This document shows, in pieces, positions 1 through 10,874 of a DNA stretch of 64,000 nt. Every line of letters starts with the position of its first letter. The stretch's first letter is position 1. The translations under genes and the position numbers were made by a program. This DNA is from Hypericum androsaemum (Eukaryota > Streptophyta > Magnoliopsida > Malpighiales > Hypericaceae): contig OZ023183.1 in assembly GCA_963995505.1 (NCBI GenBank), positions 19,154,671-19,218,670 on the forward strand, written 5' to 3'. The notes below the pieces were generated by a model, which had not been told where the DNA came from, did not search any database, and saw nothing but the letters and a program-made list of their open reading frames with translations.

Positions 1-826
1 TAAAATTATGAAATTTTAAATTTATGAATGGAACAAATATCATTGACAGAGTCATATAGATATTATAACGGATACTAGAAAATCGTATAAAATAGCGGTT
101 AGACAAAGTTTGCTAAAGCAGGAAGGCTAAATATCATGTAGCTTTAGACTCATTCAGTTGGAGTGTAACCAATAGCAGTTGGTACGTCTTCGAGTTGTCC
201 TGAATTGCCAAAGCACTATTGTCGAAATGATGCCTATTTTCCCCAACATAGCAAGGAGCTGTATAAGCTTTCTCCCTCAATTGAATAAAGCAAGAGCCCA
301 ACTTAGGAAACGTCATGGATCGAGAGACACCTGGACTCCAAATTCCACACCTGGAATGCCTATCGGTGTACCACTATCTTTTGCACATAATTTCCATACT
401 AGAAAAATGGCAACACCCTAAAAGCACCATAGGGCAGGACGATTTCCATAGCGAGAAATCCAATTGTATTCATCATATGGCAGTAGGTCTGGTCACACAA
501 TTCCGGAATCGGGTTCCATGGTTTAAAAAATATGAAACCTGAATTGAAACTTATATCTACAAGGTTCCTGGATAATCAATTATTACGGTTATGTTTGTGG
601 TTTAATTTTTCCAAAAACATGAAGATTTTTTACAGCTTAACTATAAAAGAATCAAAACTTGACCCAATTCCACGAGTATATAGTTAAGGTCATTTCCTAA
701 AAGTTGGAATTGCAACCAGAACTTTCTTAAAAAATTCCGGGACGGTTCAAAAATCTTGACCACTATTTATATTCCGGTTACCGAAACTTCTGGTTCTAAA
801 AATACCGATTGGACAATTTCATTCGA
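1..826. other. AT-rich intergenic DNA, no gene seen
   Basis: Only short overlapping open frames without recognisable domains occur here. The stretch near 405-495 resembles 8455-8545 downstream of the Gypsy element (shared phrases such as 'gggacgatttccatagc' and 'gaaatccaattgt'), so both flanks carry diverged copies of one local repeat. Confidence 0.6.
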
Positions 827-834
827 ACCATGGC

Positions 835-1520
835 TAGGGATGGCAATAGGTATGGTAGGGTAGAGTACTGACAGGACCCTACCCATACCCTAGTTTTTTT
901 GGATGGACCCATACCCTACCCTCGACCCTACAAATTTTTTATTGTTAGATTCATACCCTACCCTCCTGAAGACCCAGGGTCTACAGGGTCTACAGGGTCT
1001 GCAAGGTCCGACTCTTTAACGTTCTGCATTTTGATAATTTTTAATAAAAACTTAATTTTTATATAAAATTTAGATAAATTCAAGACATCTACTACGTTAC
1101 ACATCAACATTGAATAGAAAATTGATGAAACATCAAATTTTACAATTTAATTTCAATAGTCAAAGATTTTTTTTTAGAGTTTGAAGTACATAAACAATTC
1201 ACAAAAGAAAAATATAGCATGTCAGCTTCTAGTGATAACATAATAAATATGTTAAAATTAACCGTAAAGTATATTATATATATTATCAATACGGTCTAAC
1301 AAGGGTCTAACCAGAGTCTAATTAGGGTAGAGTCTAAAATATGGTAAAAATATAAGGGTATGGTCCGACCCACATGGTCTAGCTATGGATTCATACCCTA
1401 ACCTAGACCCTACCTCTAAACATGGACCCATACACATACCCTACCCTAGACCCAGTCAAAATTAACATACTATAAAAATAGGGTCCGACCCTCAAGATAT
1501 GAATATTTCTGCCATCCCTA
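835..1520. mobile_element. Non-autonomous hAT-type element (MITE)
   Basis: Perfect 11-bp terminal inverted repeats TAGGGATGGCA / TGCCATCCCTA bound a 686-bp element. It is flanked by near-identical 8-bp duplications, ACCATGGC (827-834) and ACCATGTC (1521-1528), the TSD length typical of hAT transposons. The subterminal regions are packed with ACCCTACCC / GGGTAGGGT-like motifs in both orientations, as often seen in hAT elements. There is no transposase ORF, so it is non-autonomous. One mismatch in the TSD suggests it is not very recent. Confidence 0.85.
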
Positions 1521-1528
1521 ACCATGTC

Positions 1529-2349
1529 TGATGTGAGCAAGCCTAAGGACGCACCTACTATCAAGCTTGTAGACTCGCAGCAAGTTCAAGTTCCAATTGG
1601 GCCAATGACAAGAGCAAGAGCTAGGAAGTTGCAATCTGACTTCAATGGACTAATGCAAGAAGTTTGGGCTCAAGCAAGTGCGTGGAGGACCAAGGACGTC
1701 CAAGAAGTCCAAGGGAGGCCCATGCACGTTTTGGAAGCTAAATGGGAAGTTTGAGATGCACGCAATCTCCTGGATGCATGCGCACGTGAATTTCAAGCTT
1801 ATCTTGGACATGCGTCCCTAAATTTTAGGAATTGCATCTACTATGTTTTAGGACGTGATATTTACTAGATATTCTATTAGTTATCTATGTTTAGATTGTT
1901 TTCCTACTTAGTTGAATATTTCGGCCAGAATCCCTTTAAATTAGGAAGGAGAGTTTTGGCCAGCCTTGAACTCCTTATTTGGAGTTAGTTTTCGTTTAGG
2001 AAGTTGTAAGACTTATGGAGCCTATATAAAGAGGCATCCTCATTCAATAAAGATATAACAATTCGGAGAATTACTTAGCATTGGCTAATTGTGAGTTTAG
2101 ATACTCGTTTGTTCTTGCTTAGGCTGGTGAGTCGTCTTGGCTAGAATTTATCTTTCACTTATCAAGCGGATCATCCATCCCCGCTCGTGGCGTGATACGA
2201 CCTTAGGTCAAGGTTCAGAAGCTCTTGCAGCGGGTTAAGGTTCAATTTCGCGCCTTAGTTCTTGTGAGTTCTTTGTGAGTTGTGATCTGTTCCATTCTGA
2301 AGTAACAAACGGTCCGAGTTGTGAGTCTTTTCCGCTGAGATTCATATCA
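1529..2349 (+). repeat. 5' LTR of the Gypsy element
   Basis: The LTR begins TGATGTG and ends CATATCA. TATATAAAG at 2023-2031 is the likely retroelement TATA box, and AATAAA at 2046-2051 the likely polyadenylation signal, so R should begin near 2050-2060. Codons 1529-1754 duplicate the C-terminal end of the polyprotein and are not an independent gene. Confidence 0.95.
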
Positions 2350-2351
2350 TT

Positions 2352-2363
2352 TGGTATCAGAGC
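2352..2363 (+). other. Primer binding site (initiator tRNA-Met)
   Basis: TGGTATCAGAGC lies two bases after the 5' LTR and matches the complement of the 3' end of plant initiator methionine tRNA, the usual primer for this retroelement class. Downstream, 2500-2550 is an (AAAAG)n run in the untranslated leader. Confidence 0.93.
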
Positions 2364-2915
2364 TTAGCTTGTTACTTTAGTTCATTATCCTTGTTATTCT
2401 TGTTCTTTTTTTTTGGGGGGTTCGTTTTGTTGCTTGCTAATCCGTGAGGTTCTTCGCTGTTCGAGAGAAAAGAGAGGAAAACAAACGAGTGAAGCAAAAA
2501 ACAGAAAAGAAAAGAAAAGAAAAGAAAAGAAAAGAAAAGAAAAGAAAAGAAAAAAAGAAGCCGCAAGCTAAAGAGGAAGCAAAATCAAAAAGGAAGCTAG
2601 CGAACTAAAGAAGGCGCAGCAGCTGATCAAGAAAAGGAACAAGCAAGACTAAAGAGCAAAGAAAGGCCAAAAGGGGAACTTTAACATTCTGTGAAGCGTG
2701 AAGTTCAAGCAAAGGCTGTTCTAGCTTTAGTAAGAACATACAAGTATCACGAGAGGAAAAAGGCAAGAGTGTGCGAGTACCTTAGAGAGAAAAGCCAAAT
2801 ATTTGAGTGCAAACACGAGTGAACTTGAGTGCACCTTACATTGAGAGTATACACGTAAGGGAGTGAGCTTGTGAGGCCATAATTTTTTTACTAACCAAAT
2901 TTTCTTGTAGCAAAC

Positions 2916-5900
2916 ATGTCGCATGAAGGTCAAACTATGGGAAGCATAGACCTTAAGTTATTAGTGGATACCTTGGCCGGGAAGCTCGAGCAGATGGTGC
3001 AAGCTCAGATGGAGCCTTTGCAACTACGCGTGGATGCCGTGGAGAATTCTCGTGACAACCCCCAAACGCGAGGCAAACTCCAAAGGCGTAGGAGAGGAGT
3101 ACCTATTGGAGAGTCGAGCGGAGCTGATTCTGAATCTGAAGAAGGCGTAGGCTCTACAAGGAGTCTTAGGAGAGCAAGAACAAACCGCCCACCTAGGGAG
3201 GCGAGGCAAAAGAGAGACGACAACATAGGGAGTATCAAACTGAAGATACCCTCCTTTGCTGGTCGTTCTGACCCGGAGGCGTACTTAGAGTGGGAGAAGA
3301 AGATTGAGTTCGTGTTTGATTGCCACAATAGCTCCGAAGCAAAGAAGGTAAAACTTGCCATCACCGAATTCACTGATTATGCTATAACTTGGTGGGATCA
3401 ACTTGTGACAAGCAGGAGGAGAAATGGAGAACGCCCTATAGCTACTTGGGAAGACATGAAAGTGGTGATGAGGAAGAGATTTGTTCCAAGTCATTACTAT
3501 AGAGGGCTGTATAAGAAGTTACAAGGAATGAGGCAAGGAAATTTGAGCGTGGAGGAGTATTTCAAACAGATGGAGATGGCCATGATAAGAGCTGATATAG
3601 ATGAAGATAGAGAAGTTACAATGGCGAGATTCTTGAATGGACTCAATCCTGAAATTCAAGACAAAGTTGAGTTGCAACACTATGTGGAGTTGGAGGACAT
3701 GGTGCATATGGCAACAAAAATTGAGAAGCAACTCAAGAGAGGAGAGGGGAGAACAAGAGCTACATCGAGTTCTACTTGGAAGCCAAACTACCAAAAGAAG
3801 TTTGACAAGCCACAAGCAGCCAAAGTAGAGCATAAATCCGAGAGTTCTCAAGCTAATTCTCAAAGGAAAGTGGAAGTCACTCCAGCTAGGAACCGAGACA
3901 TCAAGTGCTTTAAGTGTCAAGGAAGAGGGCACATCTCAAGTCAATGCCCTAACAAGCAAGCAATGGTGATCAAGGAAAGTGGAGAGATTAAAACTGAAGA
4001 AGACGATTCGGAGCATGAAAGCATGCCTTCTTTGGAGGACGTATCCGAGGAAGAGTACCAAGCTGCTGAGAGGCTTACTCTTGTGTCTAGAAGAGCATTG
4101 AATGTGCAAGTAAAAGAAGAAAATGATGTGGCTCAAAGAGAAAATATTTTTCACACAAGGTACTATGTCAAAGACAAGGTGTGTAGTGTCATCATAGATG
4201 GAGGAAGTTGTGCTAATGTCGCAAGAACTACTATGGTGGAGAAGTTAGGGTTACTCACTGGAAAACACCCTAAGCCTTACAAACTACAATGGCTGAATGA
4301 TAGTGGAGAAGTACGAGTGATGAAGCAAGTATTGGTAACATTCCGCATTGGCAACTATGAGGATGAAGTGTTGTGTGATGTTGTACCAATGCAAGCTGGT
4401 CATCTATTGTTAGGAAGGCCATGGCAGTTTGATAGGAAAGTGCATCATGATGGCTACACCAACAAATATTCATTTATACTTAAGAAGAGAGTAATCACCT
4501 TGGCACCCTTGTCACCATCACAAGTTTGTGAAGATCAACGACAGTTGCAAAAAGAAAGTGATGAGCAAAGAGAGCGTGACAAAAAGAAAAAGATTGAGAG
4601 GAGAGAAGAAGCCGAAAAAAAGATAAGAAAAATGGCCAATGGAGAGGAAAAGATTGAGAAAACAAAAGAAGCCGGAAAAACAGAAATTAAAACGGCCAAT
4701 GAGAGAAAACCCGAGAGTTGGAAAAGGAGTTACTATGTGGGAGCAAGTGATATTAAGCAAGCATGCTTTGAAAAGAAGCCTATGATCTTACTTCGGTATA
4801 GAGAGGCGCTTTTGAACACTAACGAGCTTGAACCACATGTACCTAGTACGGTTGTGTCTCTTTTGCAGGACTACAAGGATGTCTTTCCCGACGAGCTACC
4901 ACCTGGTTTGCCACCTATTCGTGGGATTGAACATCAAATAGACTTTGTTCCGGGAGCTGCCATACCTAACCGTCCCGCATATAGAAGCAATCCTGAAGAA
5001 ACAAAGGAGCTTGAGAAGCAAGTCAACGAGCTATTGGAGAAAGGGTACGTGAGAGAGAGCATGAGTCCATGTGCTGTTCCAGTCCTACTTGTGCCCAAGA
5101 AGGATAAATCATGGAGAATGTGTGTTGATTGCCGAGCAGTCAACAACATAACGGTAAAATATCGTCACCCTATTCCTCGTTTAGATGACATGTTAGATGA
5201 GTTGCATGGTTCTTGCATGTTTTCTAAGATTGATTTGAAGAGTGGTTATCATCAAATTAGGATGAAAGAAGGAGATGAGTGGAAGACTGCTTTTAAAACA
5301 AAGTATGGGTTGTATGAGTGGATGGTCATGCCATTTGATTTGTCCAACGCACCTAGCACGTTTATGCGACTCATGAATCATGTTCTACGTCCATTCATTG
5401 GTAAATTTGTGGTTGTTTACTTTGATGATATACTCATTTATAGCAAGAGTATGGAGGATCATTTAGAACATTTGAAATCTGTCTTAGATGCACTTAGAGA
5501 AGATCAATTGTTTGCTAACTTGAAGAAGTGTACCTTTTGTACGGATAAGCTTATATTCTTGGGTTTTGTTGTTGGAGCTAACGGAATACAGGTTGATGAA
5601 GAAAAGAACCGAGCTATCCGTGAATGGCCAAGCCCTACAAGTGTTGCTAATGTTAGGAGCTTTCATGGACTAGCTAGTTTTTATAGGAGATTTGTGAAGG
5701 ACTTTAGTAGCATAGCCGCACCCATAACTGAAGTCATCAAGAAGAACGTGGGCTTTACTTGGGGAGAAGCTCAAGAGAAGGCCTTCCAACTACTAAAAGG
5801 GAAGTTGACTAATGCACCCTTGTTAGCTTTACCTAATTTCTCTAAGACTTTTGAAATAGAGTGTGATGCTTCTGGTATAGGAATTGGAGCTGTCCTTATG

Positions 5901-7703
5901 CAAGAGGGAAGACCCATTGCATACTTTAGTGAGAAACTAAGTGGTGCAACCTTGAATTACCCGACCTATGACAAGGAGTTGTACGCACTAGTTCGAGCAT
6001 TGGAGACATGGCAGCATTACTTGTGGCCAAAGGAGTTCGTGATTCACACTGATCATGAGTCACTCAAGCACTTAAAGGGGCAACACAAGCTGAACAAGAG
6101 GCATGCACGATGGGTGGAATTCATTGAGACATTTCCTTATGTCATTCGCTACAAGCAAGGTAAGGAAAATGTAGTGGCTGATGCACTATCACGAAGGTAC
6201 GCCTTGATCTCAACTCTTGATGCTAAACTACTTGGCTTTGAACACATTAAAGACATGTATGTTGATGATGTTGATTTTAGCGAGTTGTTTAGATCCACTG
6301 AAAGAAGTGCATTTGGTAAGTTCTTTCGTAATGAAGGTTACCTATTTCGTGAAAACAAACTTTGTGTGCCTAATTGCTCGATGCGAGAATTACTCATTCA
6401 GGAGGCACATGGAGGAGGCTTAATGGGGCATTTTGGAATTGCAAAGACCTTGGCAATGCTACAAGATCATTTCTTTTGGCCACACATGAAGAGAGACGTT
6501 GAGAGAGTTTGTGGTCGTTGCATCACTTGCAAGCAAGTCAAGTCAAAGGTAAAACCCCATGGTTTGTACACCCCACTACCTATACCTAGTGAGCCTTGGA
6601 TTGATATCTCTATGGATTTTGTGTTAGGACTACCTAGGACTAAGCGTGGAAGAGATTCAATTTTTGTGGTAGTGGATAGGTTTTCTAAGATGGCACATTT
6701 CATTCCATGTCATAAGACTGATGATGCTTCGAACATTGCTGATTTGTTCTTTAGAGAGGTTGTTAGGTTGCATGGCATGCCTAGGACAATTATCTCTGAT
6801 AGAGATGCTAAGTTCCTAAGTTACTTTTGGAAGACCTTGTGGTGCAAGTTAGGTACTAAGTTGTTGTTTTCTACTACTTGTCATCCTCAAACTGATGGTC
6901 AAACTGAAGTAGTGAATAGGACTTTGTCTACACTTTTGAGAGCACTCATTAAGCATAACATTAAGACTTGGGAAGAATGTTTGCCTCATGTTGAGTTTGC
7001 TTATAATCGTTCTGTCCATTCTGCTACTCAATTCTCACCATTTGAGCTTGTTTATGGATTTAATCCTTTGACTCCATTGGATTTATCACCTCTACCTTCG
7101 AGTGAGCATGTTAACTTAGATGGCAAGAAGAAAGCTGAATTTGTCAAGCAGTTACATGAGAAAGCAAGAATGAACATCGAGAAGCGCACGGAGCACTATG
7201 CGAGGCAAGCAAACAAAGGAAGGCACAAGGTTGTCTTTGAGCCGGGAGATTGGGTTTGGCTACATATGAGGAAGGAGCGTTTTCCTGTCCAAAGACGTTC
7301 AAAGTTGCTACCACGGGGAGATGGTCCATTCCAAGTGATAGAACGCATCAATGATAATGCCTACAAGCTAGACCTTCCGGGTGAGTATAATGTAAGTGCT
7401 TCGTTTAACGTGGCTGACTTGAGTCCGTTTGATGTAGGTGATGATTTGAGAACAAATCCTTTTCAAGAGGAGGGGACTGATGTGAGCAAGCCTAAGGACG
7501 CACCTACTATCAAGCTTGTAGACTCGCAGCAAGTTCAAGTTCTAATTGGGCCAATGACAAGAGCAAGAGCTAGGAAGTTGCAATCTGACTTCAATGGACT
7601 AATGCAAGAAGTTTGGGCTCAAGCAAGTGCGTGGAGGACCAAGGACGTCCAAGAAGTCCAAGGGAGGCCCATGCACGTTTTGGAAGCTAAATGGGAAGTT
7701 TGA
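2916..7703 (+). CDS. Gypsy gag-pol polyprotein, intact ORF
   Basis: One 1,595-residue ORF encodes capsid, protease, reverse transcriptase, RNase H and integrase. Visible order: gag about 105-270; CCHC zinc knuckle C331-C334-H339-C344; protease active site around D428 (DGG); a charged Lys/Glu linker 540-600; RT about 690-880 with YFDD at 835-838; RNase H about 975-1095; integrase HHCC zinc site (H1165, H1172, C1202, C1205) and D1234-D1295-E1331 with DD35E spacing. Residues 1521-1595 are encoded inside the 3' LTR. There are no stops or frameshifts. One oddity is Asp808 in the RT motif MPFDL, where the family almost always has Gly. The start at 2916 follows a long leader and is the first ATG of the frame. 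Whether the enzyme is active cannot be judged from sequence. Confidence 0.95.
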   Translation: MSHEGQTMGSIDLKLLVDTLAGKLEQMVQAQMEPLQLRVDAVENSRDNPQTRGKLQRRRRGVPIGESSGADSESEEGVGSTRSLRRARTNRPPREARQKRDDNIGSIKLKIPSFAGRSDPEAYLEWEKKIEFVFDCHNSSEAKKVKLAITEFTDYAITWWDQLVTSRRRNGERPIATWEDMKVVMRKRFVPSHYYRGLYKKLQGMRQGNLSVEEYFKQMEMAMIRADIDEDREVTMARFLNGLNPEIQDKVELQHYVELEDMVHMATKIEKQLKRGEGRTRATSSSTWKPNYQKKFDKPQAAKVEHKSESSQANSQRKVEVTPARNRDIKCFKCQGRGHISSQCPNKQAMVIKESGEIKTEEDDSEHESMPSLEDVSEEEYQAAERLTLVSRRALNVQVKEENDVAQRENIFHTRYYVKDKVCSVIIDGGSCANVARTTMVEKLGLLTGKHPKPYKLQWLNDSGEVRVMKQVLVTFRIGNYEDEVLCDVVPMQAGHLLLGRPWQFDRKVHHDGYTNKYSFILKKRVITLAPLSPSQVCEDQRQLQKESDEQRERDKKKKIERREEAEKKIRKMANGEEKIEKTKEAGKTEIKTANERKPESWKRSYYVGASDIKQACFEKKPMILLRYREALLNTNELEPHVPSTVVSLLQDYKDVFPDELPPGLPPIRGIEHQIDFVPGAAIPNRPAYRSNPEETKELEKQVNELLEKGYVRESMSPCAVPVLLVPKKDKSWRMCVDCRAVNNITVKYRHPIPRLDDMLDELHGSCMFSKIDLKSGYHQIRMKEGDEWKTAFKTKYGLYEWMVMPFDLSNAPSTFMRLMNHVLRPFIGKFVVVYFDDILIYSKSMEDHLEHLKSVLDALREDQLFANLKKCTFCTDKLIFLGFVVGANGIQVDEEKNRAIREWPSPTSVANVRSFHGLASFYRRFVKDFSSIAAPITEVIKKNVGFTWGEAQEKAFQLLKGKLTNAPLLALPNFSKTFEIECDASGIGIGAVLMQEGRPIAYFSEKLSGATLNYPTYDKELYALVRALETWQHYLWPKEFVIHTDHESLKHLKGQHKLNKRHARWVEFIETFPYVIRYKQGKENVVADALSRRYALISTLDAKLLGFEHIKDMYVDDVDFSELFRSTERSAFGKFFRNEGYLFRENKLCVPNCSMRELLIQEAHGGGLMGHFGIAKTLAMLQDHFFWPHMKRDVERVCGRCITCKQVKSKVKPHGLYTPLPIPSEPWIDISMDFVLGLPRTKRGRDSIFVVVDRFSKMAHFIPCHKTDDASNIADLFFREVVRLHGMPRTIISDRDAKFLSYFWKTLWCKLGTKLLFSTTCHPQTDGQTEVVNRTLSTLLRALIKHNIKTWEECLPHVEFAYNRSVHSATQFSPFELVYGFNPLTPLDLSPLPSSEHVNLDGKKKAEFVKQLHEKARMNIEKRTEHYARQANKGRHKVVFEPGDWVWLHMRKERFPVQRRSKLLPRGDGPFQVIERINDNAYKLDLPGEYNVSASFNVADLSPFDVGDDLRTNPFQEEGTDVSKPKDAPTIKLVDSQQVQVLIGPMTRARARKLQSDFNGLMQEVWAQASAWRTKDVQEVQGRPMHVLEAKWEV
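7465..7477 (+). other. Polypurine tract
   Basis: AAGAGGAGGGGAC immediately precedes the 3' LTR and is the expected plus-strand primer. It lies inside the polyprotein reading frame because the ORF continues into the LTR. Confidence 0.85.
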
Positions 7704-8298
7704 GATGCACGCAATCTCCTGGATGCATGCGCACGTGAATTTCAAGCTTATCTTGGACATGCGTCCCTAAATTTTAGGAATTGCATCTACTATGTTTTAG
7801 GACGTGATATTTACTAGATATTCTATTAGTTATCTATGTTTAGATTATTTTCCTACTTAGTTGAATATTTCGGCCAGAATCCCTTTAAATTAGGAAGGAG
7901 AGTTTTGGCCAGCCTTGAACTCCTTATTTGGAGTTAGTTTTCGTTTAGGAAGTTGTAAGACTTATGGAGCCTATATAAAGAGGCATCCTCATTCAATAAA
8001 GATATAACAATTCGGAGAATTACTTAGCATTGGCTAATTGTGAGTTTAGATACTCGTTTGTTCTTGCTTAGGCTGGTGAGTCGTCTTGGCTAGAATTTAT
8101 CTTTCACTTATCAAGCGGATCATCCATCCCCGCTCGTGGCGTGATACGACCTTAGGTCAAGGTTCAGAAGCTCTTGCAGCGGGTTAAGGTTCAATTTCGC
8201 GCCTTAGTTCTTGTGAGTTCTTTGTGAGTTGTGATCTGTTCCATTCTGAAGTAACAAACGGTCCGAGTTGTGAGTCTTTTCCGCTGAGATTCATATCA
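7478..8298 (+). repeat. 3' LTR of the Gypsy element
   Basis: It is 821 bp, the same length as the 5' LTR, with two substitutions by eye. The polyprotein stop codon lies 226 bp inside. The TSD ATGTC follows at 8299-8303. Confidence 0.95.
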
Positions 8299-8303
8299 AT
8301 GTC

Positions 8304-9839
8304 CATACCTGGCAGCGGCAAGCCACTGATTGTTTGTGTCATTTTAATCAATGTCTTATAGTAGTGGAAAACTCTAATATAACAGCGCCCTCAAACAGTT
8401 AACAAATTTCGTGCATCTTCTATTGTTTCGTTGGTTCATCTCTTCCTACATTTTCGTACTATAAAAATAGGAACACTCTAAAAGCACATAGGGCGGGACG
8501 ATTTCCATAGCAGGAAATCCAATTGTGTCCATCACATGGCAGTGGCAAGCCACCGTTGGTTGTCCAAAACGTGGCGGTAGTGACTGTGGATGGCCTATAG
8601 CTAGGCAGTACCTGAGTTGTTATTGTCGTTTTATCGGGAATTCATACATGTCACAGCCTCACTGGTATGTTTCCCTTTTGAGTAGATTACTTATAATGAG
8701 AGCCTAATCGATTTCTAGAGGATGATTATGGCACGAAGGGGCAACTTTGTAAGGTTGAGCTTATCCACACACAAAAAAACCTTTGTTATGGACTACACCA
8801 TTGTTAGATTGATGTCAATCAGTCCGTGTATGTTGGATTATTAGTCCCTCCAATCGTAGAGAAGATTGTCCGTTTCAATATATACATAGCATATGCTTTA
8901 TTTTTTCCTTTAAAAATGTTGTGTTTTATGAACAATTTTTTATAAAATTTTATTAATGGTAAATATATACAACTTTTACATAGTATAATCTCTTATACAA
9001 AGAAATTCTTGTACAAAATTGCAATCGTAGCCTAAGTTAAACGTAAAACTTCAGTGAAAAAAAACGGATACCATAAAAGAGCGTCAAACTTTAATTCTAG
9101 CTGTACACCCCTCAAAAAAAGAGAAATTCACCTTTTTCTGAATGATGTAAATTTTAGGCAGCACCGATGTGTTTAAGTCTTTCGCACATGTGGCTTACAA
9201 GGGTGAATGGTGTGACAGGAAATCCATTATTGGCTTTCCGGAAAGATTAGATGTTTCTGATTTGGGGTAAGCTCCTGTGATGAGTGTGGTTCACTGTCTT
9301 CACTTCAACTTTCCGGAGCCTATGAAAACTACCAGAACCATGTTATCGTACGTCATATTGTGCCTGATCTGCTATGAAATTATTTAGGTTTTGCATACAA
9401 CATTAAGATAGCGACTTCTTTTGTACGGATATTTTTTCCCTACTGCGATTTTTTTCCACCAAATTTTATCACGGTAAACTTTTAATGTGACAAGCGATCG
9501 CAATTTCGAAAGAGTAAATTTTACATTATTTAGACTGTAAGTATTCCCTTTAATAAACTTTACTTATCCAAAATAAAAATTTTGCATATTTTTTTTAAAA
9601 AGTAAATTTTAACGCCACGAATACAATTGTGATATATATATATAATACACCATAGTCACCATATCAGTACATCGAGTAAGGCACTTAAAGTACAAGATAA
9701 ACACATATCATAGATAGAATATGATAGGGACTATCTACATACAAATTCTAAAAGTAAACCCTTACAAATACCAAGTGTCATTCCCAACCGTATCCCCAAA
9801 TTACATCCAAACAAAAGCCCCAAGATCTCTGAAATATTT
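8304..9839. other. AT-rich intergenic DNA, no gene seen
   Basis: Two related pieces, 8304-8340 and 8528-8566, share a CTGGCAGYGGCAAGCCAC-like core and are remnants of a local repeat. The only ORF of note, about 60 codons at 8525-8707, has no domain I recognise. Confidence 0.6.
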
Positions 9840-10874
9840 TGTTAGTCAAATATTAGTAAATAAGGATTTGCACATGTATATATAACTCGTAAGCAATAAA
9901 ATAGAAGAGAGTAAGAGGATGCTCACGATCACACTTGTAGGTAAGTGTGTAACACTTTCGTCTTCAAGGTAGGACTTCAGATGCAATCCTGGATGAGGCC
10001 ACAGTTTAACCGTGTGCTCTTAAACTCTTATTACCCGCATATATGCTTCAGGCCTTCGTGGGTAATGGAGCTCCCAAGGTACAACGTCCAATCACGAATG
10101 CTATAGGAAGTACTATAGCACACCTTTCGAACATTTGATGGTGTAGAACTCTGACTCTTTTATGCAAATGAGAAATGTTATGCAAGGAGGAGAGAAGTAG
10201 AGAGCTCAAGAAAGAGTGTGAGCTAGGGTTTTTTTGGAATGGAGGAGGAGGGCTCCTTTTATAGGAAACTTAGGCCTCCAACATTCAAAACTGCATTAAC
10301 TCTAGCCATTAACTAGCCCATTAACTAGGTGAGTAAATGGGTAGTTACTATACCATAAAACCCCATATTAACTTGGCAGTTACTCTCATTAATTTGGCCT
10401 GAATTTAATTTCGAAAATTCAAAATTTAAATTCAAATGCCAACATGGAGAAGAAGGTTCTAGAACGTGGGCTTGTTCAGGAGGAAGCCCAACCAATTTTG
10501 GGCTGAGAATCGCTTCAACAGGCCCGGTCCAGCTCTAAAAATTTAAGACCCTGGAACAATTCCCATAAACCCACAATCCTGCAACCCGCAGCCATACCAC
10601 CTTTAAAACTAATTTTCATTCACCCCGAGAATTAGATTTTTGCAAGTATTTTATATCGTTACAAAGCTCTATTAACGAGTTTCATATAGATCTCACAAAC
10701 ACCCAAATCCAATTGGTGTGACCTCCAATCAAATTAGCTCGAGGTTGCCACCAATTATTTAGTCATTGTATTTAATTAGAATTCTCTCTCTAATTAAACA
10801 CTTGGGCCCAAAGCCCAATACACTCACTTGTATTGGGCCATCTCTTCCATGGTTAATAAACTAATTCTCCAACA
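9840..10874 (-). repeat. 3' LTR of the Copia element
   Basis: On the plus strand it begins TGTTAG and ends CCAACA. On the element's own strand it therefore starts TGTTGG. It matches 15154-16196 throughout its length. Confidence 0.85.

Larger units (their letters stand above)
1529..8298 (+). mobile_element. Full-length Ty3/Gypsy LTR retrotransposon, CRM-like chromovirus
   Basis: This 6,770-bp element has two 821-bp LTRs that start TGAT and end ATCA, a 5-bp TSD ATGTC (1524-1528 and 8299-8303), an initiator-Met primer binding site, one uninterrupted gag-pol ORF and a polypurine tract. I find only two differences between the LTRs (C/T in the 5' part, G/A mid-LTR), about 0.24%. At commonly used plant rates this means an insertion within the last few hundred thousand years. 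The integrase C-terminus runs 75 codons into the 3' LTR, an arrangement I associate with the CRM (centromeric) clade. The clade call is inference. Domain order PR-RT-RNaseH-INT establishes Gypsy. Confidence 0.95.

Noticed and set aside
850..1510. ACCCTA-rich sequence considered as interstitial telomere repeat
   Set aside because: The motifs occur in both orientations near the ends of an element with hAT TIRs and TSDs. They are subterminal repeats and not a telomere array.
1524..1754. 76-codon ORF in the 5' LTR
   Set aside because: Duplicate of the polyprotein C-terminus carried by the LTR. Its apparent ATG lies in the flanking TSD.
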